Positions 26,284 through 34,785 of a stretch of DNA of 64,000 bases are shown piece by piece. Location: NCBI GenBank assembly GCA_022824395.1, contig JAJDZX010000113.1:113826-177825 (forward strand), written 5' to 3'. The stretch is from Alphaproteobacteria bacterium (GTDB lineage Bacteria; Pseudomonadota; Alphaproteobacteria; TMED109). The position numbers and the translations under genes are program-made. The notes below the pieces were generated by a model. It did no database searches. It was not told the origin of the DNA and saw nothing but the letters and a program-made list of their open reading frames with translations. How positions within the stretch are numbered: the first letter of the stretch is position 1; each line of letters opens with the position of its first letter.

Positions 26284-27231
26284 CTAGATGCGGCGGAAGT
26301 CTATGTACTTCTTGCGTCGCGCCGCGACCAGTGTGCGGGGAGCCTTGCCCTCGAGCGCCGTCAGGGCTGTTTCCAGGTGCCGTCCCACGGACTTGAGAAC
26401 GACCTCCGGGTCGCGGTGGGCTCCGCCGACAGGCTCAGGAATAACGGTATCGGCCACGCCCAGGTTATTCATGTCCGCCGCGGTCAGGCGGAGCGCCTCG
26501 GCGGCGGCATCGGCCTGGTCGTTGGTGCGCCACAGAATCGATGCGCATCCCTCGGGAGAGATCACGGAGTACACGCTGTTTTCGAGCATCAGGACCCGGT
26601 CGGCCGACGCGATGGCGACGGCGCCGCCCGAGCCGCCCTCGCCGATGATGACGCTCACGATGGGGGTCCCGACGGACAGGCAGGTCCGGATCGCCTGCGC
26701 GATGGCTTCCGCCTGACCCCGCTGTTCGGCGCCGACGCCCGGATACGCTCCGGCGGTGTCGACGAAGCTGACGATCGGCAACTGGAACCGGTCGGCCAGC
26801 CGCATCAGGCGCACCGCCTTGCGGTAGCCCTCCGGCCGGGCCATCCCGAAGTTGCGGCGCACCCGCTCCGCTGTCTCGCGCCCCTTCTCGTGCCCGAGCA
26901 CGACCACGGAACGCGACCGGAACCGGCCCAGACCGCCCACCATCGCATGGTCCTCGCCGAAGCACCGGTCGCCGGCCAGTGGTTGAAAGTCCTCGATGAG
27001 CGCCCGGACGTAATCCAGCGTGTGCGGGCGATCCGGATGCCGGGCGACCTGCGTCAGCTGCCATGGCGTGAGCTTGGCGTAGGTCTGCTGGAGGAGGAGC
27101 TGCGCCTTCGATTGCAGGCGCGCAACCTCCTCGACGATGTTGAGGTCGCTTTCGCCGCTCAGGTGGCGGAGCTCGCGAATCTTGCCTTCGAGCTCCGCGA
27201 TCGGTCCTTCGAAGTCGAGGAAGTGCTGCAT
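26284..27231 (-). CDS. accA: Acetyl-CoA carboxylase carboxyltransferase subunit alpha
   Basis: AccA forms, with AccD, the carboxyltransferase that makes malonyl-CoA for fatty-acid synthesis. The protein begins MQHFLDFEGPIAELEGKIRE, the standard N-terminus, so I start at the ATG at 27231 and not the GTG three codons earlier. Conserved segments include HPDRPHTLDYVRALIEDF, GHEKGRETAERVRRNFGMA, PIVSFVDTAGAYPGVGAEQR and GEGGSGGAVAIASADRV. The 315-residue length is normal. It lies 16 bases downstream of the malyl-CoA-lyase-like gene. Confidence 0.96.
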   Translation of the reverse strand: MQHFLDFEGPIAELEGKIRELRHLSGESDLNIVEEVARLQSKAQLLLQQTYAKLTPWQLTQVARHPDRPHTLDYVRALIEDFQPLAGDRCFGEDHAMVGGLGRFRSRSVVVLGHEKGRETAERVRRNFGMARPEGYRKAVRLMRLADRFQLPIVSFVDTAGAYPGVGAEQRGQAEAIAQAIRTCLSVGTPIVSVIIGEGGSGGAVAIASADRVLMLENSVYSVISPEGCASILWRTNDQADAAAEALRLTAADMNNLGVADTVIPEPVGGAHRDPEVVLKSVGRHLETALTALEGKAPRTLVAARRKKYIDFRRI

Positions 27232-27247
27232 CGGACCCACCGGGCGC

Positions 27248-28225
27248 CTAGCAGAACGCCATCTGGTCTGCCTTCCGGACCAGATTCTCGGCCTGCCTGA
27301 TCGAGGCGATATCGATCATGCGGCCGTCAAGCGCCACGGCCCCAGCCCCGTCCCGCTGAGCCCTGTCCATCGCCGCCATTATCCGCCGGGCCCGGGCGAC
27401 GTCCTGCTCGGAAGGGCTGAACAGTTCGTTGGCCAGCGCCACTTGGGAAGGATGGATGGCCCACTTTCCCTCACAGCCGAGCACCCCTGCGCGGTGCCCC
27501 TGCGCACGATAGCCGTCCGGATCCGAGAAGTCGCCGAAGGCGCCGTCGATTGGGCGAAGCCCGGCCGCCCGGGCCGCCACGACCATCCGCGATACGGCGT
27601 AGTGCCACATGTCCCCCCAGTGGTAGGCACGCTCTCCCCCTTCCATTGCGTCCGTGAGGACGCCGTAATCCGGATGCGGGCCGCCGATATTGGTGGTCCG
27701 GGCGTGGGTCGAGGCAGCGTAGTCGGCGACGCCGAAATGCAGGGATTCGTTGCGCGGCGACGCCGTGGCGATCGCGTCGACATCGGCCATGCCCTGTGCG
27801 GTTTCGATGATCAGTTCGAAGCCGACGCGCTTGGTCCGGCCCTTCGCCTGCTCGACCTGCGAGACCAGCATGTCGACGGCGTAGACATCGGCGGCATTAC
27901 CAACCTTGGGGAGCATGATCAGGTCCAGCCGGTCGCCGGTCTGCTCGAGGAGGTCGATGACGTCACGGTACATGTAACCGGTATCCAGCCCATTGATGCG
28001 CACGGAGAGAGCGCGGTGGCCCCAGTCGATCTCGTTGAGGGCGGCGATGACATTCTTGCGGGCCCGCTCCTTGTCGTCGGGCGCAACGGCATCCTCGAGG
28101 TCCAGGACCACGATGTCGGCGGCGGAAGTCGCCGCCTTCTCGAAGAACTCGGGGCGGCTGCCGGGAACGGCCAGCTCGCTGCGATTCAGGCGCGCGGCGG
28201 CCTGCTCGACGATCTGAAAGCTCAT
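27248..28225 (-). CDS. HpcH/HpaI aldolase family, L-malyl-CoA / beta-methylmalyl-CoA lyase-like
   Basis: This is a CitE-like class II aldolase expected to cleave a beta-hydroxyacyl-CoA, most plausibly L-malyl-CoA or beta-methylmalyl-CoA to glyoxylate plus an acyl-CoA. The 325 residues align by eye with alphaproteobacterial malyl-CoA lyases: VLDLEDAVAPDDK, LSVRINGLDTGYMYRD, IMLPKVGNAADVYAVD, GFELIIETAQGM, GAFGDFSDPDGYRAQ and GKWAIHPSQVALANE. The metal ligands Glu (in LIIET) and Asp (in FGDFSD) are kept. Overlap with xerD upstream and the short gap to accA suggest one transcript. A malyl-CoA thioesterase paralogue is an alternative. Confidence 0.85.
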   Translation of the reverse strand: MSFQIVEQAAARLNRSELAVPGSRPEFFEKAATSAADIVVLDLEDAVAPDDKERARKNVIAALNEIDWGHRALSVRINGLDTGYMYRDVIDLLEQTGDRLDLIMLPKVGNAADVYAVDMLVSQVEQAKGRTKRVGFELIIETAQGMADVDAIATASPRNESLHFGVADYAASTHARTTNIGGPHPDYGVLTDAMEGGERAYHWGDMWHYAVSRMVVAARAAGLRPIDGAFGDFSDPDGYRAQGHRAGVLGCEGKWAIHPSQVALANELFSPSEQDVARARRIMAAMDRAQRDGAGAVALDGRMIDIASIRQAENLVRKADQMAFC

Positions 28226-29139
28226 AGCGGTCCCTTGGCTCGCCCGTCGTGGGCCTCGCCGGATCGGGGCAGGCCTCCGGGTCGCCGCGCCAGCGGGTGG
28301 GCGTCCAGGGCACGGCGGACGGCCGCATCCACGACGTGCGTGTAAATCTGCACGGTCGAGATGTCCTCGTGCCCCAGCAGTTTCTGAAGGGTACGAAGAT
28401 CGGCGCCGCGGGCAAGCATGTGGCTCGCGAACGCGTGGCGCAGCACGTGCGGCGACACGCGGGCGGGTGCGATACCGGCCCGGGCGGCGAGTTCTTTGAG
28501 CGATTGGGACAGGCGCTGACGTGACAGGTGGCTGCGGCCGGAGGGAAACAGCCAGCGGGCGGGCGCGCCGGACGACAGCCTGGCCTGCCGAACCTGGAGC
28601 CAGGCCCGGATCGCGTCGCGGGCGGGCTCGCCGAGGGGCAGCCGCCGTTCCTTGTTCCCTTTGCCGATGACCGAGAGGGCCGTGAGGCCGGGATCCAGTG
28701 CGGTGATCGGAATGCCGACCAGTTCCGAAACCCGAAGACCGGTGCCGTAGAGGATCTCCAGGGCGGCCCGGAGCCGGAGTCCCCGCGGCGTCGAATCGGC
28801 CGCGGCAGTCTCGAGCAGCCGCGCGACTTCACCCTCGTCCAGCACCTTTGGAAGACTGCGCGCCCGCTTGGGAAACTGCAGCGTTTCGGCCGGGTTGTCG
28901 TCGCGGCGACCGTCCGTCAGGAGAAACCGGTAGAACTCGCGGATGGATGACAGGTGGCGTGCCTGCGTCCGACGTGCGTAGCCGCGCTCGGCGAGCTCGC
29001 CCAGACAGCGGCGGAGATCCTCCGCGCCCGCCGCTTCCAGCGTGGTCGCGCGGGCGTGCAGGGCCCGCTGCAGGCGGCGGAGGTCGCGGGCGTAGGCGTC
29101 CTGCGTGTGGGGGGAGGCCTGCCGCTCCGCCGCGAGCAT
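28222..29139 (-). CDS. xerD: Site-specific tyrosine recombinase XerD
   Basis: XerD acts with XerC to resolve chromosome dimers at dif. The catalytic set is complete: Arg136 (YGTGLRVSEL), Lys160 (VIGKGNKERRLP), His231 and Arg234 (HVLRHAFASH), His257 (LLGHEDI) and nucleophile Tyr266 (QIYTHVV). The N-terminal SAM-like core-binding domain covers about 1-90. The frame stays open upstream of this ATG and would encode ITPPRAPDSIALFVD before MLAAERQ. That resembles the usual first helix, so the true start may be a non-ATG codon about 15 codons upstream, against the preceding gene's stop. The stop overlaps the downstream lyase ATG by 4 bases. Confidence 0.92.
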   Translation of the reverse strand: MLAAERQASPHTQDAYARDLRRLQRALHARATTLEAAGAEDLRRCLGELAERGYARRTQARHLSSIREFYRFLLTDGRRDDNPAETLQFPKRARSLPKVLDEGEVARLLETAAADSTPRGLRLRAALEILYGTGLRVSELVGIPITALDPGLTALSVIGKGNKERRLPLGEPARDAIRAWLQVRQARLSSGAPARWLFPSGRSHLSRQRLSQSLKELAARAGIAPARVSPHVLRHAFASHMLARGADLRTLQKLLGHEDISTVQIYTHVVDAAVRRALDAHPLARRPGGLPRSGEAHDGRAKGPL

Positions 29140-29183
29140 GTCGACGAAGAGCGCGATCGAATCCGGCGCCCGTGGCGGGGTGA

Positions 29184-31133
29184 TCAGATGACCGCCTCCA
29201 ACGCGAGCGCGCGCGCGTCCTCCGTCAGGCCGATCGCCCGCAGGCTGCGGATGGCGGCATTCAGGGTCAGCGGGTCCGCTCCGGCCGGGCCGCCGGCGCC
29301 GAGGATCGCCAACACGAACAGGACGGTTTCGGCAGTCCGCGCTTCCGCGACCGCGTCACGCAGCTGGTAGCGGGCAGGCGCGCTTGGGATCGTGGCGGTG
29401 GTCCGCACGGCCGCGTCATCGAGCAGTGTCACCCAGGACCCGCGCGGGACCGGTACATCCATCGCCTCCAGCACGACCAGCAACCGGCTCAGCTGATCGG
29501 CATGGTCGGCCGGCGGTCCCGTCACCGGCAGCGTGGCCCGCACGTCCTCGCGCGGAAAGACCTCGAACGGTTCGGGCACCGGCCGGCCCGCCAGGGCCAG
29601 GGCCGGGAACAGCGAGTAGAGCCGGCCGGACGTCATGAAGTCGAGGTCGGCGGAGCCCGCCAGCATCGCGACCCACGCTTCGGCTTCGGGGTATCGGCCG
29701 CCGGCGAGGAGTGCCCGGGCGGCCGCCACCGAGAACCAGGCAAGGTCCTGGCGGGGCTTCACGGTTGCCGCGACCGGGGCGGTCGCCTTGGCCATCACCG
29801 TGAAGCCCGGTTCCGGGTCGGCCTGGTCCCAGAGGAGCCGCAGGAAGCGGGCGCGGTCGATCGCGGTCGTGGCCTTGAGCGCGGCCTGGAACAGCAGCGC
29901 GCGGGCGAGCACGGGATGGAGCGCGTTGGCTTCGGTTCCGGCGCTGCGCAGCTGGTCCGGCGTGAATTCGATCGCGGCGTACGCTTCGACAAGGGCCCCG
30001 TTGCGCAGCGCCCCGACGCGCGCCGTCTGCTCGGCGGCGTAGATCCGACGCACCGTGTCGCCGGACGCGCCTTCCGCGATCGCCCGGAGGACGGGCAGCC
30101 CGGCCGAGTTCTGGTGCCGGACGAGGGACTCGCCGCCGCTCGCGAGCAGCGCCAGGGCTAGGTAGTCGTCATCGGGGAAGATCATCCCTTCCGGCAGCGG
30201 GGTACCGTCCAGGACCGCGTACGCCAGCGCCGTCAGGGGGGCATCGGCGGGCAGCTCGTCTTCGAGCAGTTGCAGCGTGAGATATGCGGCGTCCAGCGCG
30301 CCCTGCCGGATCTGGCAGACCGCGAGCGCCACGCGGAGCCGGGCCGTCGGCCGGCTGGCCAGCCGGCGCTGCACTTCCGCGCACGCCAGTTCCGTATCGC
30401 CGGCCAGGAGCCGGCCTTCGAGCACGCGTTCATCAAGGGCTGCACCGACCGTGTCCGGCGCCACGACGTCGGCAAGCAGGGCAAGGCCTTCTCCATCCGC
30501 CAGCTGCACCAGCAGGCGAATCCGCTCATCGAGGAAGTGCGCCACCTCTCCCGTGTCCGTGTCGACCGGCTGCCCGTCCGGCCCCAGCTGGACGATCTCG
30601 CGCTGGGGCGGGCGCTCCGGGGCCGCGGCACGGCTCAGCAGCAGACGCCGGGCAAGGCTCCGCATGGCGGGCGATTCCATCGCCGTCGGCACCGCGGCCA
30701 GCAGCCGCTCCGCGAGTGCTGCGTCGGTGCCTTCCCACATCGTCCAGCCGAGACCGCCCTCGCTTCCGGTCAGGGCGCCGATCCAGCCAGGCCGGGCGGA
30801 GGGCAGGTCCGACACCATGACCCCTTCGGCCGGCTCGGGGATCCGGAACGCGGGCGGCACGTCCTCATCCTCTCCCGCATCGACGTCCGCGTCATCCTCT
30901 CCCGCATCGACGTCCGCGGCGGCGGGGTCCGCCACCCGGTCGGGCAGGAGCTGGATCGGGGCATCGCCGGTTGCACCCGATGTCTCGCCTGCCGGCGCCC
31001 CGCCCGGGCCCTCGGCGGGTACCGTGGTGTCGGAGTCAGGTGCCTGCGCCGCTGCGGCGAGCGGCACCGTCAACACTAAGCAGGCGGTGGCATGGACCAG
31101 GAAGCGCGCGAGGCGCTCAAAAGAAGCGATCAT
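29184..31133 (-). CDS. Large exported protein of unknown function
   Basis: I do not recognise this 649-residue protein. It has a clear signal peptide (FLVHATACLVLTVPLAAAA, cleavage near AQA). A low-complexity Pro/Gly/Ala/acidic linker (about 33-100) follows, holding the tandem repeat DVDAGEDDA/DVDAGEDED. The rest is a long alanine- and leucine-rich region with many amphipathic helices that could be TPR- or SEL1-like repeats. The coding sequence has normal composition and is flanked by xerD and the coupled 60-residue membrane protein, so it is a real gene. The position between the aroKB and xerD loci suggests a conserved envelope function. It overlaps the small upstream gene by 17 bases. Confidence 0.75.
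   Translation of the reverse strand: MIASFERLARFLVHATACLVLTVPLAAAAQAPDSDTTVPAEGPGGAPAGETSGATGDAPIQLLPDRVADPAAADVDAGEDDADVDAGEDEDVPPAFRIPEPAEGVMVSDLPSARPGWIGALTGSEGGLGWTMWEGTDAALAERLLAAVPTAMESPAMRSLARRLLLSRAAAPERPPQREIVQLGPDGQPVDTDTGEVAHFLDERIRLLVQLADGEGLALLADVVAPDTVGAALDERVLEGRLLAGDTELACAEVQRRLASRPTARLRVALAVCQIRQGALDAAYLTLQLLEDELPADAPLTALAYAVLDGTPLPEGMIFPDDDYLALALLASGGESLVRHQNSAGLPVLRAIAEGASGDTVRRIYAAEQTARVGALRNGALVEAYAAIEFTPDQLRSAGTEANALHPVLARALLFQAALKATTAIDRARFLRLLWDQADPEPGFTVMAKATAPVAATVKPRQDLAWFSVAAARALLAGGRYPEAEAWVAMLAGSADLDFMTSGRLYSLFPALALAGRPVPEPFEVFPREDVRATLPVTGPPADHADQLSRLLVVLEAMDVPVPRGSWVTLLDDAAVRTTATIPSAPARYQLRDAVAEARTAETVLFVLAILGAGGPAGADPLTLNAAIRSLRAIGLTEDARALALEAVI
30865..30918. 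repeat. Two tandem 27-base repeats inside the exported protein gene
   Basis: Two identical 27-base units (30865-30891 and 30892-30918) lie back to back and keep the reading frame. They encode the acidic repeat DADVDAGED. Perfect identity at DNA level indicates a recent duplication and a site prone to slippage. Confidence 0.85.
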
Positions 31134-31299
31134 TCGGAATCTGCTCTTCCACGAGTGCAGGTTCGGGAGTGATGTCCACGGAAAGCAGCACGTACACGCC
31201 GAAGCCGAGAACAGTCGCCGTCGCCAGCAGGAACAGCACCGTCAGGATTTGCATCCTGCGTCGCGCCTCCAAACGAGTCTGTTCTTGACGGGCAAACAT
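31117..31299 (-). CDS. Small single-pass membrane protein
   Basis: A 60-residue protein with a basic N-terminus (MFARQEQTRLEARRRMQ), one strong transmembrane helix (about residues 17-40, ILTVLFLLATATVLGFGVYV) and an acidic tail (SVDITPEPALVEEQ). By charge bias the N-terminus is cytoplasmic and the tail periplasmic. It overlaps the start of the 649-residue exported protein by 17 bases, implying translational coupling and a possible complex. No family recognised. The start may be as marked; the ribosome site is weak. Confidence 0.6.
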   Translation of the reverse strand: MFARQEQTRLEARRRMQILTVLFLLATATVLGFGVYVLLSVDITPEPALVEEQIPNDRFF

Positions 31300-31527
31300 T
31301 GCGCAAATCGGTCCTTGCCTAGTTCTTGCGCGATAATATAGACCACTAGATGCCGGCCAGAGGCAGCCGTTCGAGCGGCATTGAATCCCGCCCCCCGGCG
31401 CCCTGTCGGCCGGCCGAATTCGGGCAGGGGAAGGAAGCTCGCCGCGGCGTGATAGACTGCCGCCGTGTTGCGACGCAGCAGGGCGGACGCGCTCAAGCCT
31501 GCCGGATCGTCACGGGGAGCGTCACCG

Positions 31528-32109
31528 GTGGAGACTGGGAGCGCACACGCATTGGGCCGTGACTCCGATGCCCGTGCCGCCGCACAGGTGCTCGGTCATC
31601 GACACCTGGTGCTCGTTGGATTGATGGGGGCCGGCAAATCGGCGATCGGGCGGCGGTTGGCCGAGGCGCTTGCCCGCCCGTTTGCCGACAGCGATGCGGT
31701 GATCGAGGAAGAGGCCGGCCGGACCATTGCCGACATATTTGCGCGTGATGGCGAGGAAGCCTTTCGGCGGATGGAGGAGGCGGTCCTGGCGCGCTTGCTT
31801 GAGGGTGCCCCCGCCGTCGTCGCCACCGGCGGCGGTGCGTTCCTGCGGCCGACCAACCGCGCGCGCATCCGGCGGGCGGCGCTGTCGGCGTGGCTGCGCG
31901 CCGACCTCGACGTGCTGGTCGGCCGCATCCGGCGGCCTGCCACGCGGCCACTGCTTGCCGGCGATGACCTCCGCGATACCCTGACCGGCCTGATGCGCGA
32001 GCGTTATCCGGTGTACGCAGAGGCCGACGTCGTCGTCGTTTCCGAAGACGTTGACCGCGCGGTGACGGTGCGTCGCGCGCTCGCAGCCGTGGCCGCACTC
32101 GGCGCATGA
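31528..32109 (+). CDS. aroK: Shikimate kinase
   Basis: AroK phosphorylates shikimate at the 3-hydroxyl in aromatic amino-acid synthesis. The P-loop is LVGLMGAGKSAIGRRLA; Asp in FADSDAVIEEE and Arg residues in FRRMEEAVLARL bind shikimate; VVATGGGAFLRP is the conserved GGGA motif. I choose a GTG at 31528, which has GGGGAG eight bases upstream, giving 193 residues. A GTG at 31465 would add 21 residues of no recognisable kind. The stop overlaps the aroB ATG by 4 bases. Confidence 0.92.
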   Translation: METGSAHALGRDSDARAAAQVLGHRHLVLVGLMGAGKSAIGRRLAEALARPFADSDAVIEEEAGRTIADIFARDGEEAFRRMEEAVLARLLEGAPAVVATGGGAFLRPTNRARIRRAALSAWLRADLDVLVGRIRRPATRPLLAGDDLRDTLTGLMRERYPVYAEADVVVVSEDVDRAVTVRRALAAVAALGA

Positions 32110-33227
32110 ATACGCCGCACCGCCGGGTCCCCGTCGCGCTGGGGGATCGTGCCTACGAGGTGATGGTGGGGCCGGGGGTGCTCGGTGCGGCTGGCCGGTA
32201 CCATCAGGAACTGGGACTCGGACCCGCACTGATCGTGACCGAGCCCGCGGTGGCCGCCCACCACGCCCCGGCCCTGGTGGATTCCCTCCGGGATGCCGGC
32301 GCATCGGTGCGCGCGGTCATCGAGGTGCCGTCGGGCGAGCCGGCGAAGTCCTACGCGTCGTTCGAACAACTGGTCGAGCGCCTGCTGGCGGCGGAAATCC
32401 GGCGCGACTGCAGCGTCTACGCGGTGGGCGGTGGCTGCGTCGGCGACCTTGCCGGGTTCGCCGCCGGGACCGTGCTCCGCGGGGTGTCGTTCGTGCAGGC
32501 ACCGACCACCCTCCTCGCCCAGGTGGATAGCTCGGTGGGCGGCAAGACCGCGATCAATACGCGGGCCGGGAAGAATCTCCTCGGGGTGTTCCACCAGCCC
32601 CGCCTCGTGCTCGCCGACGTCGCGACGCTCCGGACCCTTCCCCCCCGCGAACTGCGGGCGGGCTACGGGGAAGTGGTGAAGTACGGACTGCTCGGCGATG
32701 CCGACCTGTTCGCCTGGCTGGAGCGGCACGGACCGGCGTTGCTGGCCGGCGACGAAGAGCTGCGCACCGCGGCGGTCGAGCGCTGCTGCCGGATCAAGGC
32801 GCAGGTGATCGTCGACGATGAGCGCGAGCAGGCCGGGCGGGCCCTGCTGAACCTGGGGCACACCTTCGGGCACGCCCTCGAGGCCGAAGCCGGAATGGAC
32901 GGAACGCTTCGCCACGGCGAGGCGGTGGCGGTCGGCTGCATCCTGGCTTTCCGGTTGTCGGAACGACGCGGGCACGTTCCTGCCGGCACCGCGGACCGCG
33001 TTGCCCGGCACTTCGCGCAGGTGGGATTGCCAACGTCCCCGCGGGAAGCGCTCGGCCGGGCGTGGCCGGCGGAGACCGCCGTGCGGCAGATGCAGTCGGA
33101 CAAGAAGATCCGCAGCGACAACCGGCTGCCGCTGGTGCTAGCCCGGGCGATCGGCGCCGCGTTCCTGACCCGGGACTGCAGCCGCGACGAGCTCGCCCGC
33201 TTTCTGCGTGCGGAGGCAGCGAATTGA
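32106..33227 (+). CDS. aroB: 3-dehydroquinate synthase
   Basis: AroB converts DAHP to 3-dehydroquinate, the second step of the shikimate pathway, using NAD+ and a divalent metal. The NAD/substrate signature is intact: GGGCVGDLAGFAAGTVLRG, then PTTLLAQVDSSVGGKTAIN and GKNLLGVFHQP. Metal ligands are Glu in YGEVVKYG and the His residues in NLGHTFGHALEAE and LRHGEAVAVG. Length 373. It forms an operon with aroK (4-base overlap), and the CorC-like gene follows, as in many alphaproteobacteria. Confidence 0.95.
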   Translation: MNTPHRRVPVALGDRAYEVMVGPGVLGAAGRYHQELGLGPALIVTEPAVAAHHAPALVDSLRDAGASVRAVIEVPSGEPAKSYASFEQLVERLLAAEIRRDCSVYAVGGGCVGDLAGFAAGTVLRGVSFVQAPTTLLAQVDSSVGGKTAINTRAGKNLLGVFHQPRLVLADVATLRTLPPRELRAGYGEVVKYGLLGDADLFAWLERHGPALLAGDEELRTAAVERCCRIKAQVIVDDEREQAGRALLNLGHTFGHALEAEAGMDGTLRHGEAVAVGCILAFRLSERRGHVPAGTADRVARHFAQVGLPTSPREALGRAWPAETAVRQMQSDKKIRSDNRLPLVLARAIGAAFLTRDCSRDELARFLRAEAAN

Positions 33228-33261
33228 CCGGCACTGCCGCTCCCGCCACCAGGACCGACCA

Positions 33262-34515
33262 TTGAACCCGCTGCCGATCGACCTTGCCGCCATCGGTGCG
33301 CTGCTGCTGCTCTCCGCCTTCTTTTCCGGGTCCGAGACGGCCATGACGGCCGCGTCGCGCCCGTGGATCCACCTCCATGCCGCCCGCGGCGACCGCCGGG
33401 CGGTCCGGGTGCAGCGGCTCCTCGACCGCCGCGAACAGATGATCAGCGCCATCCTGCTTGGCAACAACCTGGTCAACATCCTGGCGTCGGCGTTAGCCAC
33501 CCGTGCCCTGATCGAGCGGTTTGGCGGCGCGGGCGTGGTCTACGCAACGGTGGTCATGACGGCACTGGTGCTGGTGTTTGCAGAGATCCTGCCGAAGACC
33601 ATCGCGATCCGCCACGCCGACCGCATCGCCCCGTGGGTGGCGATTCCGATTGCCCCGCTCGTGACGCTCCTGACGCCGTTGACGATCGTCGTCGCGGCGG
33701 TGTTCCGACTGGGCGGCCGGCTGGGCCGGGCCCGGTCGACGGGCGGGACCGCGCGGGAGGAACTCCGCGGCGCAATCGAACTGGCTGCGACCGCAGGCGT
33801 CCGTCGTCGTGACCGCAACATGCTGCGGAGCGTGCTGGACCTGGATCACGTCACCGTGCGGAGCGTCATGGTTCCCAGGGTCCGGATGCTGACCCTGGAT
33901 GCGTCGCAGCCGCCCGACGTCCTCGCGTCCGAGGTGCTCCGGAATCCATACACCCGCTACCCGGTCTGGGCGGACGAGCGGGAAAACATCATCGGGATCC
34001 TGCACGCGCGGAAGCTCTTCATGCGGATTCAGGAGATGGGCGGGGCGCAGTCGATCGCAATCCGCGAGGTGCTGGACGAGCCCTGGTACGTGCCGGACGT
34101 CACGACGCTCGCCCACCAGCTGGATTCGTTCCGCGAGCGGCAGACGCCCATGGCGCTGGTCGTCGACGAATACGGGGCGCTCGAGGGCCTGGTGACCCTC
34201 AAGGACATTCTCGAGGACATTGTCGGGGACATCCCGGACGAGTTCGATCCGGTGCGGACGCTGCCGCCGCCGGGGATGGATCAAAGCGTCCTCGTGCCCG
34301 GCGACACGTCGGTGCGGGACCTGAACCGGCGCTACGACTGGCAACTGCCCACGGACGGTGCGCCGACGATTGCCGGGCTGGTGATCGATGAAGCGGAGGA
34401 ACTTCCCGAGGAGGGCGCCGAAGTGCAGGTGCCCGGATTCGCGGTGCAGGTCCTGAGAAAGGATGGCGCGCGGCTGGTCCGCCTGCGGCTGCGCCCCCGC
34501 CCGTCGTCGTCATAG
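33262..34515 (+). CDS. CNNM/CorC-HlyC family transporter-associated CBS protein
   Basis: The membrane protein has an N-terminal CNNM (DUF21) domain of about four helices (1-180, with FFSGSETAMTAASRP and LLGNNLVNILASALATR). A CBS pair (about 190-320, VMVPRVRMLTLD and MALVVDEYGALEGLVTLKDI) and a C-terminal CorC_HlyC domain (GDTSVRDLNRRYDWQLP to the end) follow. Members are linked to Mg2+/Co2+ efflux or resistance. I take the TTG at 33262, with AGGA upstream. A GTG at 33208 inside aroB is possible. It likely belongs to the aroKB transcript. Confidence 0.87.
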   Translation: MNPLPIDLAAIGALLLLSAFFSGSETAMTAASRPWIHLHAARGDRRAVRVQRLLDRREQMISAILLGNNLVNILASALATRALIERFGGAGVVYATVVMTALVLVFAEILPKTIAIRHADRIAPWVAIPIAPLVTLLTPLTIVVAAVFRLGGRLGRARSTGGTAREELRGAIELAATAGVRRRDRNMLRSVLDLDHVTVRSVMVPRVRMLTLDASQPPDVLASEVLRNPYTRYPVWADERENIIGILHARKLFMRIQEMGGAQSIAIREVLDEPWYVPDVTTLAHQLDSFRERQTPMALVVDEYGALEGLVTLKDILEDIVGDIPDEFDPVRTLPPPGMDQSVLVPGDTSVRDLNRRYDWQLPTDGAPTIAGLVIDEAEELPEEGAEVQVPGFAVQVLRKDGARLVRLRLRPRPSSS

Positions 34516-34785
34516 CGACCGGCGCGGGGGGCAGCCGGGCCCGGACAGCGCAGTGATCGCGGGCCCGCCCGGCGGGCCAGGTGCCGGCAGACTGGGGTCC
34601 CCGACCGCCTGACGCCGGACCGCGGGGTCGCTTGCGTGCGCGGCAGTGCAGCAGTACTGCTGGCGATGAGCGCTCGGGATGCATGGGTCGGTGTCGGCAG
34701 CCGGGGGCCCGCATCGGCGCGGCCCTGCCGGTGTTCCGGATTGCCTGGCTTCCGGCCGGCGGCGGTTACTGGAAATGGAATTGCT

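Noticed and set aside
30865..30918. Possible CRISPR-like repeat
   Set aside because: There are only two directly abutting copies with no spacers, and they lie inside a coding sequence.
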